Assembly (NCBI GenBank): GCA_030042915.1
Contig: JASHYS010000488.1
Location: forward strand, 1-11,222
Reading direction: 5' to 3'
Length of the DNA: 11,222 bases
Source: Acidobacteriaceae bacterium
GTDB taxonomy: Bacteria; Acidobacteriota; Terriglobia; Terriglobales; Acidobacteriaceae
Shown: one piece after another, positions 1-6,915 of the stretch
Position numbering within the stretch: the first letter of the stretch is position 1
How the letters are laid out: every line of letters begins with the position of its first letter
Translations under genes and position numbers: made by a program
The notes under the pieces: generated by a model
What the model was told of the DNA's origin: nothing
The model's database searches: none
Seen by the model: only the letters and a program-made list of their open reading frames with translations

Positions 1-1306
1 TGACTGTCGCGCGCCACGGACCAATCGCAGCCAGCCTCGTGCCGACCGATGCAAAGCTCTTCAGCCCGTAAGGCTCGTCGCGCGGCAGTTTCGGCCGCTC
101 CGACGATTCGGACGTGAAGCTGCCGCGGTCCAGAACGGTCGCCAGCGCCTTGGCGTGCGTAAAGGTGTGATGGATGCACGGCAGATCGCCGTGCGCATGG
201 AAATCGGGTCCGCCGTAAAGCAATCCATCGTACGTGCAAGCCGTCATCAGCTCCAGATTGCGCCGCGCCACTTCGCGAAACCTGGGCTCGAACTTCGACA
301 TCAGCACAAAGCCCGGCTGGCAACCGTCGCTGGTGCGGCTGCCCCACCAGCTCCATTTGTAGTTACGCGTTCCAAAGCTGTTATCCCAGGCGCCGTCGGG
401 CAGCATGAACTCCATGTGCGTTCGCATGGCCGCCACCACTTGTTCTTGCACACGCTTGTCATCTGCAAGCAGGCTGTAGAGCGCAAGCGCAGGCAGCGAC
501 TCCTCCACGTTGTATCCCATGTCTACGGGCCGGCAGCCCTTTGCCGTTACCTCTTTCAGCGGATGTCCTTCGCCGGCGAGAAATCCATCGGGCGTGAACT
601 GGCCCATCACTTCCTGTGCCAACGCTCGTGCCCGGTCGAAACAGTGCTGTACCCCGAGAACCTGTCCGCAAAGCTGGAACGCCAGCGTTGACGTAACCGG
701 GTAATTCACATTCCCGGTTTCGATGGTGATGAAGCCATCAAGAAACTTCGCCGCCGCAGCCAGCCGGTCAGTCCACTTGCCACGCGTGGCCACGTCCAGA
801 ACCTCGCCATGATGTTCCAGCGCCTCAGCCAGTGCGATGGCGTGAAACACCGTGATTCCCTGCCAGGTGCTGAGGGTCACATCATTCACCCAGCTGCCAT
901 CGGCACGGCTCACCTGCGCCTGCGACCACTCGTGCACCAGCAGCGCGGCGCGCAGGTATTTGGCCTCGCCCGTGGTGTGTGCCATGCGCAGCAACGGGTA
1001 TACCGCATCGCCGCAACGCCCGTGGATGAGCGCGCAGGCGGGGCACAGCAGCCCACCATAAAACGCTGAGTCGCGGAACTCCGTCACCTGTCGCGCAACC
1101 AGGCCATCGCACCAGGTCTTCAAGGTTTCTGCGTAGAGGCGCTGCTCGGCCGATTGCGTCGCTGGCACCACGGAGCCTTGCAAAGCCGCTGCAATTGGGG
1201 ACAAACCCGGAATGGCCGATCGGCCCGCAAGCAATGCAATGCCGGCGGCCGATCGTTGTAGCAATTCTCTGCGCGTAAGACCGCGGCGAAGATCTTCATT
1301 TCTCAT
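1..1306 (-). CDS. Tat-exported, probably alpha/alpha-toroid (carbohydrate-active enzyme-like) protein, C-terminus cut by window edge
   Basis: An uninterrupted minus-strand frame runs from ATG at 1306 to the window's left edge: about 435 codons, no stop reached. The N-terminus carries a twin-arginine signal: T11-R12-R13-E-L-L followed by a hydrophobic stretch (about residues 20-28), so export by Tat is likely. The mature part is rich in helices and aromatics, with segments such as WQGITVFHAIALAEAL, GYNVEESLPALALYSLL, a Trp-rich YKWSWWGSRTSDG and CIHHTFTHAKAL. That pattern of repeated helical hairpins with clustered Trp/His/Tyr resembles six-hairpin glycosidases and toroid polysaccharide lyases, but I cannot assign a family or catalytic residues. 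No clear Shine-Dalgarno precedes the ATG; the start was chosen because it places the RR motif correctly. It is divergent from pdxT. The coding call is firm, the function is tentative. Confidence 0.85.
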   Translation of the reverse strand, partial: MRNEDLRRGLTRRELLQRSAAGIALLAGRSAIPGLSPIAAALQGSVVPATQSAEQRLYAETLKTWCDGLVARQVTEFRDSAFYGGLLCPACALIHGRCGDAVYPLLRMAHTTGEAKYLRAALLVHEWSQAQVSRADGSWVNDVTLSTWQGITVFHAIALAEALEHHGEVLDVATRGKWTDRLAAAAKFLDGFITIETGNVNYPVTSTLAFQLCGQVLGVQHCFDRARALAQEVMGQFTPDGFLAGEGHPLKEVTAKGCRPVDMGYNVEESLPALALYSLLADDKRVQEQVVAAMRTHMEFMLPDGAWDNSFGTRNYKWSWWGSRTSDGCQPGFVLMSKFEPRFREVARRNLELMTACTYDGLLYGGPDFHAHGDLPCIHHTFTHAKALATVLDRGSFTSESSERPKLPRDEPYGLKSFASVGTRLAAIGPWRATV

Positions 1307-1398
1307 AATCGGGAGAATACTATCGCGGCGTTCTTGCGCTTGTACATGAAGGAGCGCATCGCAACGCAAATATCGTTATCATAGAAATTGAAGAAGCG
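1307..1398. promoter_or_regulatory. Divergent intergenic region of the Tat-exported protein gene and pdxT
   Basis: These 92 bases must hold the 5' signals of both flanking genes, since they diverge. A possible plus-strand -10 (TATCAT) lies at 1377-1382, but no convincing -35 sits 16-18 bases upstream, and it would leave a very short leader. On the minus strand a TATTCT lies close to the ATG. An AAGAAG at 1391-1396 is a weak purine-rich ribosome site two bases before the pdxT ATG. I see no strong operator or riboswitch here. Confidence 0.35.
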
Positions 1399-2028
1399 AT
1401 GGCAACCATGGCGGCCGCTCCGACGCAAACAGGCGACGGCAACACCAATCCCGTCACCATTGGCGTGCTCGCCCTGCAGGGCGACTACGAGGCGCACGCG
1501 CGCGTCTTCGCGAACGCCGGCGCGCGGACTGTCTTGGTGCGCAAGCCCGAAGATCTCGCCGGCCTCGACGGCCTCGTGCTGCCGGGCGGCGAGTCGACCA
1601 CTATGCTCAAGTTCCTTGAGCAGGATGGATTCTTCGACGCGCTCGTGAAATTTGCTGCCGCCATGCCAATCTTTGCCACCTGTGCGGGCTGCATTCTGGC
1701 GGCTCGCGAGGTGCTGCATCCGCCGCAGCGGAGCCTGGGCGTGCTGGATGCAACCGTGGAGCGCAACGCTTACGGCCGCCAGATCGACTCGACCATCCTT
1801 ACGCTGCCAACCACGTTGCCGGGCGGCCCGCTGGAAATGGTCTTCATTCGAGCGCCCCGCATCACCCGCGTTGGCAACGGCGTGGAGGTTCTTGCGAGCC
1901 GTGACGGTTTTCCCACGCTGGTGCGTCAGGGAAATCTCCTGGTGGCGACCTTCCATCCTGAAATGACCTCGGACTCGCGCATCCACAAGCTCTTCGTCGA
2001 TATGGTGGCGGCGCACAAAGCGAAGTAG
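1399..2028 (+). CDS. pdxT: Pyridoxal 5'-phosphate synthase glutaminase subunit PdxT
   Basis: PdxT hydrolyses glutamine and passes ammonia to the PdxS synthase, which makes pyridoxal 5'-phosphate (vitamin B6) from ribose 5-phosphate, glyceraldehyde 3-phosphate and ammonia in the cytoplasm. The 209-residue protein shows the family landmarks: GVLALQGDYEAH (22-33), the PGGEST oxyanion and substrate motif (62-67), the nucleophile Cys95 in TCAG, ERNAYGRQ (121-128), FIRAP (149-153), and the His186/Glu188 pair of FHPE. The catalytic triad is therefore complete. Length is close to the usual 185-200, with about 17 extra N-terminal residues of low complexity (MATMAAAPTQTGDG...). An ATG at 1408 is an alternative start, and the true start could be later. 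Both neighbours are on the minus strand, so it is probably monocistronic; pdxS is not in the window. Confidence 0.96.
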   Translation: MATMAAAPTQTGDGNTNPVTIGVLALQGDYEAHARVFANAGARTVLVRKPEDLAGLDGLVLPGGESTTMLKFLEQDGFFDALVKFAAAMPIFATCAGCILAAREVLHPPQRSLGVLDATVERNAYGRQIDSTILTLPTTLPGGPLEMVFIRAPRITRVGNGVEVLASRDGFPTLVRQGNLLVATFHPEMTSDSRIHKLFVDMVAAHKAK

Positions 2029-2039
2029 GTCCAACTTAG

Positions 2040-2062
2040 CCCCGGTCCAAAGATCGGGGACC
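2040..2062. terminator. Weak inverted repeat between convergent genes, possible bidirectional terminator
   Basis: Between the convergent pdxT and multicopper oxidase genes, CCCCG (2040-2044) pairs with CGGGG (2055-2059), or alternatively GGTCC (2044-2048) with GGACC (2058-2062). Each stem is only 5 bp and no T-tract follows on either strand, so intrinsic termination is doubtful. Position alone makes it a candidate. Confidence 0.2.
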
Positions 2063-2124
2063 AGAGGCACCGAGCAAAATGTGGACTCGCGCGCAGCAGT
2101 GCGTGCTTTGCGGTGAAGTGTGCA

Positions 2125-3585
2125 TCACGCGTAGCGAAACAGCGCCTTGAAGCCGTAGTCCATGTGCTGCTGGATGTGGCAATGGAATAGTGCCAGCCCG
2201 AGTTGACTGGCCGTGAAGTCCACCACAGCGCGGCCGTAATAGGGCACCACCACCGTATCCTTCACGATGCCGGCCGTCGCTTTGCCATTGATCTCGGCCA
2301 GCTCCCAGAGGTGCCGGTGCAGGTGCATGGGGTGGGCGTCGTCGGTACGATTCCGCATCACCAGCCGGTAGCGTATGCCCTGTTGCAACACGAACTCCCG
2401 CTCGTGCGGATAAGGTTTGCCATTGATCAACCACACATTGAACTTCCCCGCCCCGCCGGGGATCTTTTCAAAGATCATCTCAATGGTTTGCTGCGGCGCC
2501 TCGTGCGGCGTGGGCGAATCCGAGCCGGCAGTCCCGAAAATCGTATAATCCCACGGCTCCTTCGGCGGATCGACCCACTGCGGTTGCGTGTGCTGCCCGG
2601 CGTATTCCACCACCACGCCCAAGCCGGACTCGCGAATCGGCTTCTCCGTCGAACCCAGAATCCAAATTCCGGGATGATTCATCTCCACAATCGCGTCGAT
2701 GCGCTCGCCTGCTCCCAGAAAAATCGAGTCCACCATCTGCGGCGACGGAACCGGGTTTCCATCCATCGCAATCACCTTCATTTTGTGGCCCGAAAACGCG
2801 ATGCGGCGGTTCTCAATGGCGCTGGCATTGAGAAAATGAATCAGCAGACGCTGCCCCTCGCGCACGCGGATGGGATCGCCCGACCCCAGCGCCTTGTCGT
2901 TGATGGAGTACGTCATCGATCCCACTTCAAGGCCGTCAGGCTCGGTATTCATCACCGCGGGCTTTTCCAGCAGCGGTCCATTGTGAGTGTCGTCGTCATC
3001 GTCGTCCATATTGGCGGTGAAATACGGCTCCCAGTCGCGCACCGCCAGAAAGAGCTCCTGGTCGTAGGCGCCGGGATCGTTGCCGCCATCAACATAAACG
3101 AATCCGAATTGGCCTGTGTAGGAACCTTTGTGCAGGTCGTCCATGGCCATGGCGTGCGAGTGATACCATCGGCTGCCTGCGGGACCCGGCGTCAACTGGA
3201 ACCGGCGCAGGCTGTGCGGTTCGACCAGCGGCGAACCCTCCTCCTCTGTCCCGTCGACCTCAGGCGGGATCAGCATGCCATGCCAATGCACCAGCTCCGG
3301 CGTATCCGTCTCGTTCGTGACTTCGATCGTCACCGGCTTGCCCTCTTTCATGCGCAACACAGGCCCTGGTGCGATGCCGTTGTAGCCGGTCGTCGAAAGA
3401 ATGTGCGAAGGGTCCAGCTCGACCGTAACCGGTGCGATACGAAGCGTATAGTCGGCGCGGGCATCTGGCGTCTCCGGCCCCATCTGCATGCCGGCGTGCG
3501 CACTGCTTTGCGCGCGGCTGCGCATGGCAACCGAAGCCTGCGCCAGCGCCATCCCGCCAATTTTCAATAGCTCGCGCCTGTTCAC
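2125..3585 (-). CDS. Tat-exported three-domain multicopper oxidase (laccase / CopA-like)
   Basis: This 486-residue cuproenzyme would couple one-electron oxidation of a substrate (a phenol, Cu(I) or another metal ion) to reduction of O2 to water outside the cytoplasm. The N-terminus MNRRELLKIGG is a Tat signal, as expected for an enzyme exported folded with its metal. All four copper motifs are present: HWHG (H100, H102), WYHSH (H142, H144), HPMHLH (H418, H421, H423) and HCHIQQH (H468, C469, H470, H474). That completes the type 1 site and the trinuclear cluster. The residue five after H474 is Phe479, where Met or Leu is common. A six-Asp run lies at 194-199. The start codon is GTG (3583-3585), supported by AGGGG seven bases upstream and by an in-frame TAA 24 bases upstream that rules out longer forms. 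It is divergent from the DUF4159 operon. Substrate is not determinable; metal-oxidase versus laccase role is open. Confidence 0.94.
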   Translation of the reverse strand: MNRRELLKIGGMALAQASVAMRSRAQSSAHAGMQMGPETPDARADYTLRIAPVTVELDPSHILSTTGYNGIAPGPVLRMKEGKPVTIEVTNETDTPELVHWHGMLIPPEVDGTEEEGSPLVEPHSLRRFQLTPGPAGSRWYHSHAMAMDDLHKGSYTGQFGFVYVDGGNDPGAYDQELFLAVRDWEPYFTANMDDDDDDTHNGPLLEKPAVMNTEPDGLEVGSMTYSINDKALGSGDPIRVREGQRLLIHFLNASAIENRRIAFSGHKMKVIAMDGNPVPSPQMVDSIFLGAGERIDAIVEMNHPGIWILGSTEKPIRESGLGVVVEYAGQHTQPQWVDPPKEPWDYTIFGTAGSDSPTPHEAPQQTIEMIFEKIPGGAGKFNVWLINGKPYPHEREFVLQQGIRYRLVMRNRTDDAHPMHLHRHLWELAEINGKATAGIVKDTVVVPYYGRAVVDFTASQLGLALFHCHIQQHMDYGFKALFRYA

Positions 3586-3620
3586 CGCCGCGCCCCTCGC
3601 TTGCGTTTAACCTGCCTGCA

Positions 3621-3640
3621 TCGTCTCACGCGTTAGACGA
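3621..3640. promoter_or_regulatory. 20-bp near-perfect dyad, candidate operator in the divergent region
   Basis: TCGTCT (3621-3626) and AGACGA (3635-3640) are exact inverted repeats, and the centre ACG/CGT (3628-3633) continues the symmetry. Nine of ten base pairs match, with only C3627/T3634 breaking it. The TCGTCT half-site recurs at 3695-3700, touching the possible -10 of the operon. The dyad lies 35 bases before the oxidase GTG and about 115 before the DUF4159 ATG, a place where a dimeric repressor or activator could control either gene. No regulator gene is adjacent, and the binding protein is unknown. Confidence 0.4.
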
Positions 3641-3699
3641 AACCGACAAGGCACTGCGGTCGCTTCGCCGTCTGCAACCATCCCCAAGGCGGCTTCGTC

Positions 3700-3705
3700 T
3701 ATAAC
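3700..3705 (+). promoter_or_regulatory. Possible -10 element of the DUF4159-MoxR operon
   Basis: TATAAC stands out in a GC-rich region and would give a leader of about 45 bases before the ATG at 3756. No hexamer resembling TTGACA occurs 16-18 bases upstream, so a sigma-70 promoter here would need an activator, or another sigma factor may be involved. It overlaps by one base a copy of the TCGTCT half-site (3695-3700). Confidence 0.3.
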
Positions 3706-3736
3706 ATCAATAAGGCGTACCCCCCGGCGCGGCTCC

Positions 3737-3749
3737 CCTCCGCGGAGGT
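3737..3749 (+). promoter_or_regulatory. Strong Shine-Dalgarno of the DUF4159 gene inside a palindrome
   Basis: GGAGGT (3744-3749) is a strong Shine-Dalgarno six bases before the ATG at 3756 and fixes that start. Most of it is the right half of the perfect 12-bp palindrome CCTCCGCGGAGG (3737-3748), so in mRNA CCTC could pair with GAGG across a CGCG loop. A competing stem, CGCGG (3728-3732) with CCGCG (3740-3744), would leave most of the site free. Confidence 0.6.
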
Positions 3750-3755
3750 CGTGAG

Positions 3756-4559
3756 ATGAAACTCAAAAAGGTTGCGTTGGCGACCATCGCCGCCGTGGTC
3801 AGTGGCGCCGGGCTTTGGGCATTCCAGCGCACCGCGGACTTCGGCTTTGGCAACGACGACTCACCTACCAATGTAAAGTCTGAGTTTTACTGGTCACGGC
3901 TGGCTTACACCTCAAGCATGCAGAGCTTCGGGGGTTTCGGCGGCAGAGGGCGTCGAGGCTGGAGCTCCTGGTCGCGCGATTATCCCAAAGCCGACCGCCA
4001 GTTCCTGATCGCCATGCATCGCCTCACCCGCATTGACGGCCGCCCAACAGAGCAGGTGGTCACACTCGACTCCGACGAGATTTTTAACTACCCGTGGATC
4101 TACGCCGTGCAGGTGCAGAACTGGACATTCACAGACGCCGAGGCCAAGCGTTTGCGCGAGTACCTGCTCAAAGGCGGTTTTCTGATGGTTGACGACTTCC
4201 ACGGCACCGAAGATTGGGAACACTTTATGGAAGGCATGCGCCAGGTGCTGCCCGATCATCCCGTCGAGGATCTGCAGAGCGGCGACGAGATCTTTCACAC
4301 TCTCTACGACATCGACGACAAGATGCAAATCCCGGGCGAGCAGTACGTGTGGACTGGACGCACCTACGAGAAAGACGGCTATCAGCCCAAATGGCGCGCC
4401 ATCCGCGACGACAAAGGGCGCATTATTGTCGCCATCTGTCACAACATGCATCTGGGCGATGCCTGGGAGTGGGCCGATGACCCCAATTACCCTGAGACCT
4501 TTGCCTCAATGGCTTTCCGCGTCGGGCTCGATTACATCATCTATGGCATGACGCACTGA
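3756..4559 (+). CDS. DUF4159 domain protein, exported or membrane-anchored
   Basis: A 267-residue protein whose body matches the DUF4159 family, which has a ThuA / class I amidotransferase-like alpha/beta fold and often lies beside moxR-type genes. Visible landmarks are RLAY (48-51), DYPKAD (75-80), RLTRI (89-93), IFNYPWIYAV (109-118), LREYLLKGGFLMVDDFHG (133-150) and ICHNMHLGDAWEW (227-239). The N-terminus, MKLKK plus a hydrophobic stretch to about residue 23, is a signal peptide or anchor, so the domain is probably periplasmic. A Gly/Arg-rich insert (FGGFGGRGRRG, 58-68) precedes the core. The only cysteine is C228, and no amidotransferase triad is evident, so a structural or binding role is more likely than catalysis. 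It is the first gene of the operon, 70 bases before the VWA protein. Biochemical function is unknown. Confidence 0.9.
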   Translation: MKLKKVALATIAAVVSGAGLWAFQRTADFGFGNDDSPTNVKSEFYWSRLAYTSSMQSFGGFGGRGRRGWSSWSRDYPKADRQFLIAMHRLTRIDGRPTEQVVTLDSDEIFNYPWIYAVQVQNWTFTDAEAKRLREYLLKGGFLMVDDFHGTEDWEHFMEGMRQVLPDHPVEDLQSGDEIFHTLYDIDDKMQIPGEQYVWTGRTYEKDGYQPKWRAIRDDKGRIIVAICHNMHLGDAWEWADDPNYPETFASMAFRVGLDYIIYGMTH

Positions 4560-4629
4560 TCCATTCGCGGCGCGGCACATTGCTTTTCATCGCGGCCTGA
4601 CACGTTTTTCTTTGGGACTGGAAGTGTAA
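4560..4629 (+). promoter_or_regulatory. 70-base intergenic gap with weak ribosome-binding site
   Basis: The gap between the DUF4159 gene and the VWA gene contains GGAAG at 4620-4624, five bases before the ATG at 4630, which is a modest Shine-Dalgarno. A T-rich run (4605-4609) is not preceded by a usable hairpin, so I see no terminator, and no convincing internal promoter. Confidence 0.4.
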
Positions 4630-6915
4630 ATGTTTCAGCTCCTCTTCAAATATCCCGGCACGGTGTTCACGAAGGGCCGATTCGTGCTGCTCAGCGCCTG
4701 GCCTGCGTGGCTGCTGCCGGTGCTGATCGCGGTCGCCGCCGGCGCCCTGGCGCTGCTCATTCGTTCGCGGCTGCGCGAGGCTGCACCGCGCCTGTGCGGC
4801 TGGCGCGCCGTCGCCGTTTGGGCAATGCAATCTGCTCTGGTCGCGCTTATTCTTTTTCTCCTCTGGCAGCCGGCCATCCTCATCTCTGAACTGAGTTCGC
4901 AGCAGAACATCATCGCCGTCGTAGTCGACGACTCGCGCAGCATGGCCATTGCGGACGATAACGGCAAGACCCGTGAAGGCGCCGCACTAGCCGCGCTTGA
5001 GGGCGGCCTTCTGGCTGGACTCAGGAAGCGCTTCCAGATTCGCATCTATCGACTCGGCAACCGGCTCACACCGGTCGCCTCAACGCAAGCCGTTGCGCCT
5101 GTCGAGCCGGCGACTCACATAAGCGACGGCCTCAAGCAGTTAGCGGCCGAAACTGCCGATCTTCCCATCGGCGCCGTCTTGTTGCTCAGCGATGGAAGCG
5201 AGAATACGGCTGGGATGAGTGATTCCGATATCGCTCCCGATGCGCTCGAGGCGCTCCATAACCGCCGCCTTCCGGTCCACGCGGTGGGCTTCGGCAAAAC
5301 GGAGCCTTCTCATGATGTTGAGCTCGAGGACGTGAGCGTAGCCGCAAGCGCAGCTGCAAACGCGCGCCTGGCCGCAACCGTCAGCCTGATGCAGTATGGC
5401 TATACCGGGCAGAAAGCGAAGCTCAGCGCGCGCGACGGTGACAAGACGCTCGCGGAGCGCGAAATTACGCTGGCTCCGGACGGCCGCATCCAGACCGAAC
5501 TGCTCTACGTCGCGCTCGGCGCCGCCGGCGCAAAAAACCTGACCTTTGCTGTCGATCCATTGCCCGGCGAGGAAAACCTGAATAACAACGCCATGACGCG
5601 CCCCATCCTTGTGAGCGACGAAAAGCGCCGCGTCCTATATATAGAGGGCGAGCCGCGCTGGGAGTACAAGTTTATTCGCCGTGCTGAGGACGACGATCCC
5701 ACGGTGCAGATCGTCTCCATGCTGCGCACTAGCGAAAACAAGATCTATCGCCAGGGCATCAGCGATCCCAGCGAGTTGGCTGAGGGATTCCCCGTGCGCG
5801 CCGAAGATCTTTTCGGCTACTCGGGTATCATCATCGGCTCCGTCGCCGCCGACTACTTCACGCCGCTGCAACAGGAATTGCTGCGCGAGTATGTCGATCG
5901 CCGCGGCGGCGGCATACTCTTTCTCGGCGGACGCGAGTCGCTGAGCGACGGCGGGTGGGCGGCATCCAGCTTGAACGATCTGCTTCCCACATTTCTCCCT
6001 GCGGGCAATCACAATTTCCATCGCAACTCGGCCACGGTCGAACTCACCTCAGAAGGCATCGACTCGCCCATCACGCGCTTGCTCGACGACCCCGAAAAGA
6101 ACGCCGAGCGCTGGAAGAAGCTCACGTACCTGGCTGACTACGAGGACCCCGGCGCTCCCAAACCCGGCGCCACGGTACTTGCCGACATGGTTGTCGGTTA
6201 TCGCAAGCTGCCGCTGCTCATCACGCAGAATTACGGCCACGGCCGCACTGCCATCATGGCCACTGGCGGCACGTGGCGCTGGCAGATGAGCGAAGTCCTC
6301 GGTGATCCTTCGCATGATCTTTTCTGGCGGCAGCTTTTGCGTTGGCTGGTGTCGGAGTCGCCCGGACCGGTCAGCGCCTCAATGCCGGCGCGGATTCTGA
6401 TGGATCAAGGAGAGATTAAACTGACGGCGCAGGTGCGCGACCGGCAATTTCAGCCCGCCGCTGACGCTCGCGTCACCGCCCACATCGCCGGCCCCGAAGG
6501 TGTGAACGCGCTTATCGATCTATCGCCGTCGCAGGACTCGCCGGGCCAGTATCAGACGGAGTGGACTGCGGAGAAGCCCGGCTCCTATCTTGCCGAAGTC
6601 ACGGCGGAATCCGCAGGGGAAAGGTCGGAGGAGCTGGGCAGCGACGTGGTGACCTTCGAGCGCGAAGACGGCGTGGCAGAAAATTTTCACACCGCACAGG
6701 ATCGCCGTCTGCTCGAGCAACTCGCATCGGCTACGGGCGGCCAATATTGGAAGCCATCGGATCTCAAGAATCTGCCACGCGACATTTCCTATTCCGAAGC
6801 GGGTATTTCTGTCCGCACCACCAAAGAGCTGTGGGACATGCCCATAGTTTTCCTGCTCCTGCTTGGGCTTCCCATCGCCGAGTGGCTATTGCGGCGCAAG
6901 TGGGGTGTGCTATGA
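4630..6915 (+). CDS. Membrane protein with VWA-like and glutamine-amidotransferase-like domains (BatA-neighbourhood type)
   Basis: A 761-residue inner-membrane protein. Two transmembrane helices come first (about 24-45 and 60-84). A von Willebrand A-like domain follows (about 92-225) with an intact metal-ion adhesion site: D100-x-S102-x-S104, T162 and D188 of LLSDGS. After a beta-rich linker, an amidotransferase-like domain begins at VLYIEGEPRWEYKF (335-348) and includes GGGILFLGGRESLSDGGW (426-443). A second beta-rich region (about 580-685) leads to a C-terminal hydrophobic helix near 735-755 and a basic tail, so most of the chain is periplasmic. The only cysteine is C56 near the membrane, so the amidotransferase-like domain has no nucleophile and cannot be a classical glutaminase. 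VWA membrane proteins of MoxR loci are thought to form complexes matured by the ATPase. Its stop overlaps the next start (ATGA). Confidence 0.92.
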   Translation: MFQLLFKYPGTVFTKGRFVLLSAWPAWLLPVLIAVAAGALALLIRSRLREAAPRLCGWRAVAVWAMQSALVALILFLLWQPAILISELSSQQNIIAVVVDDSRSMAIADDNGKTREGAALAALEGGLLAGLRKRFQIRIYRLGNRLTPVASTQAVAPVEPATHISDGLKQLAAETADLPIGAVLLLSDGSENTAGMSDSDIAPDALEALHNRRLPVHAVGFGKTEPSHDVELEDVSVAASAAANARLAATVSLMQYGYTGQKAKLSARDGDKTLAEREITLAPDGRIQTELLYVALGAAGAKNLTFAVDPLPGEENLNNNAMTRPILVSDEKRRVLYIEGEPRWEYKFIRRAEDDDPTVQIVSMLRTSENKIYRQGISDPSELAEGFPVRAEDLFGYSGIIIGSVAADYFTPLQQELLREYVDRRGGGILFLGGRESLSDGGWAASSLNDLLPTFLPAGNHNFHRNSATVELTSEGIDSPITRLLDDPEKNAERWKKLTYLADYEDPGAPKPGATVLADMVVGYRKLPLLITQNYGHGRTAIMATGGTWRWQMSEVLGDPSHDLFWRQLLRWLVSESPGPVSASMPARILMDQGEIKLTAQVRDRQFQPAADARVTAHIAGPEGVNALIDLSPSQDSPGQYQTEWTAEKPGSYLAEVTAESAGERSEELGSDVVTFEREDGVAENFHTAQDRRLLEQLASATGGQYWKPSDLKNLPRDISYSEAGISVRTTKELWDMPIVFLLLLGLPIAEWLLRRKWGVL

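Noticed and set aside
155..691. 178-codon plus-strand open frame at the left end
   Set aside because: The minus strand is open from 1306 to the window edge with a Tat signal and coherent protein sequence; the plus frame is its shadow.
1336..1357. Inverted repeat GCGCT/AGCGC upstream of pdxT
   Set aside because: Only five base pairs with a 12-base loop, expected by chance at this GC content.
1303..2070. 255-codon minus-strand open frame covering pdxT
   Set aside because: It lies antisense to pdxT, whose catalytic motifs are all intact; the antisense product is compositionally biased and shows no family features.
2203..3570. 455-codon open frame on the plus strand opposite the multicopper oxidase
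   Set aside because: It mirrors the oxidase codon frame in GC-rich DNA, gives an Arg/His-rich product with no recognisable domain or signal, and the minus strand has complete copper motifs.
4590..4612. T-rich run after the DUF4159 gene as a possible terminator
   Set aside because: TTTTTC is not preceded by a stable inverted repeat, and the gene after it continues the same operon and strand.
6561..6911. Upstream extension of the caspase-like gene to an ATG at 6561
   Set aside because: It would run 350 bases inside the VWA gene in another frame and hide the signal peptide; the ATG at 6912 fits an ATGA junction.
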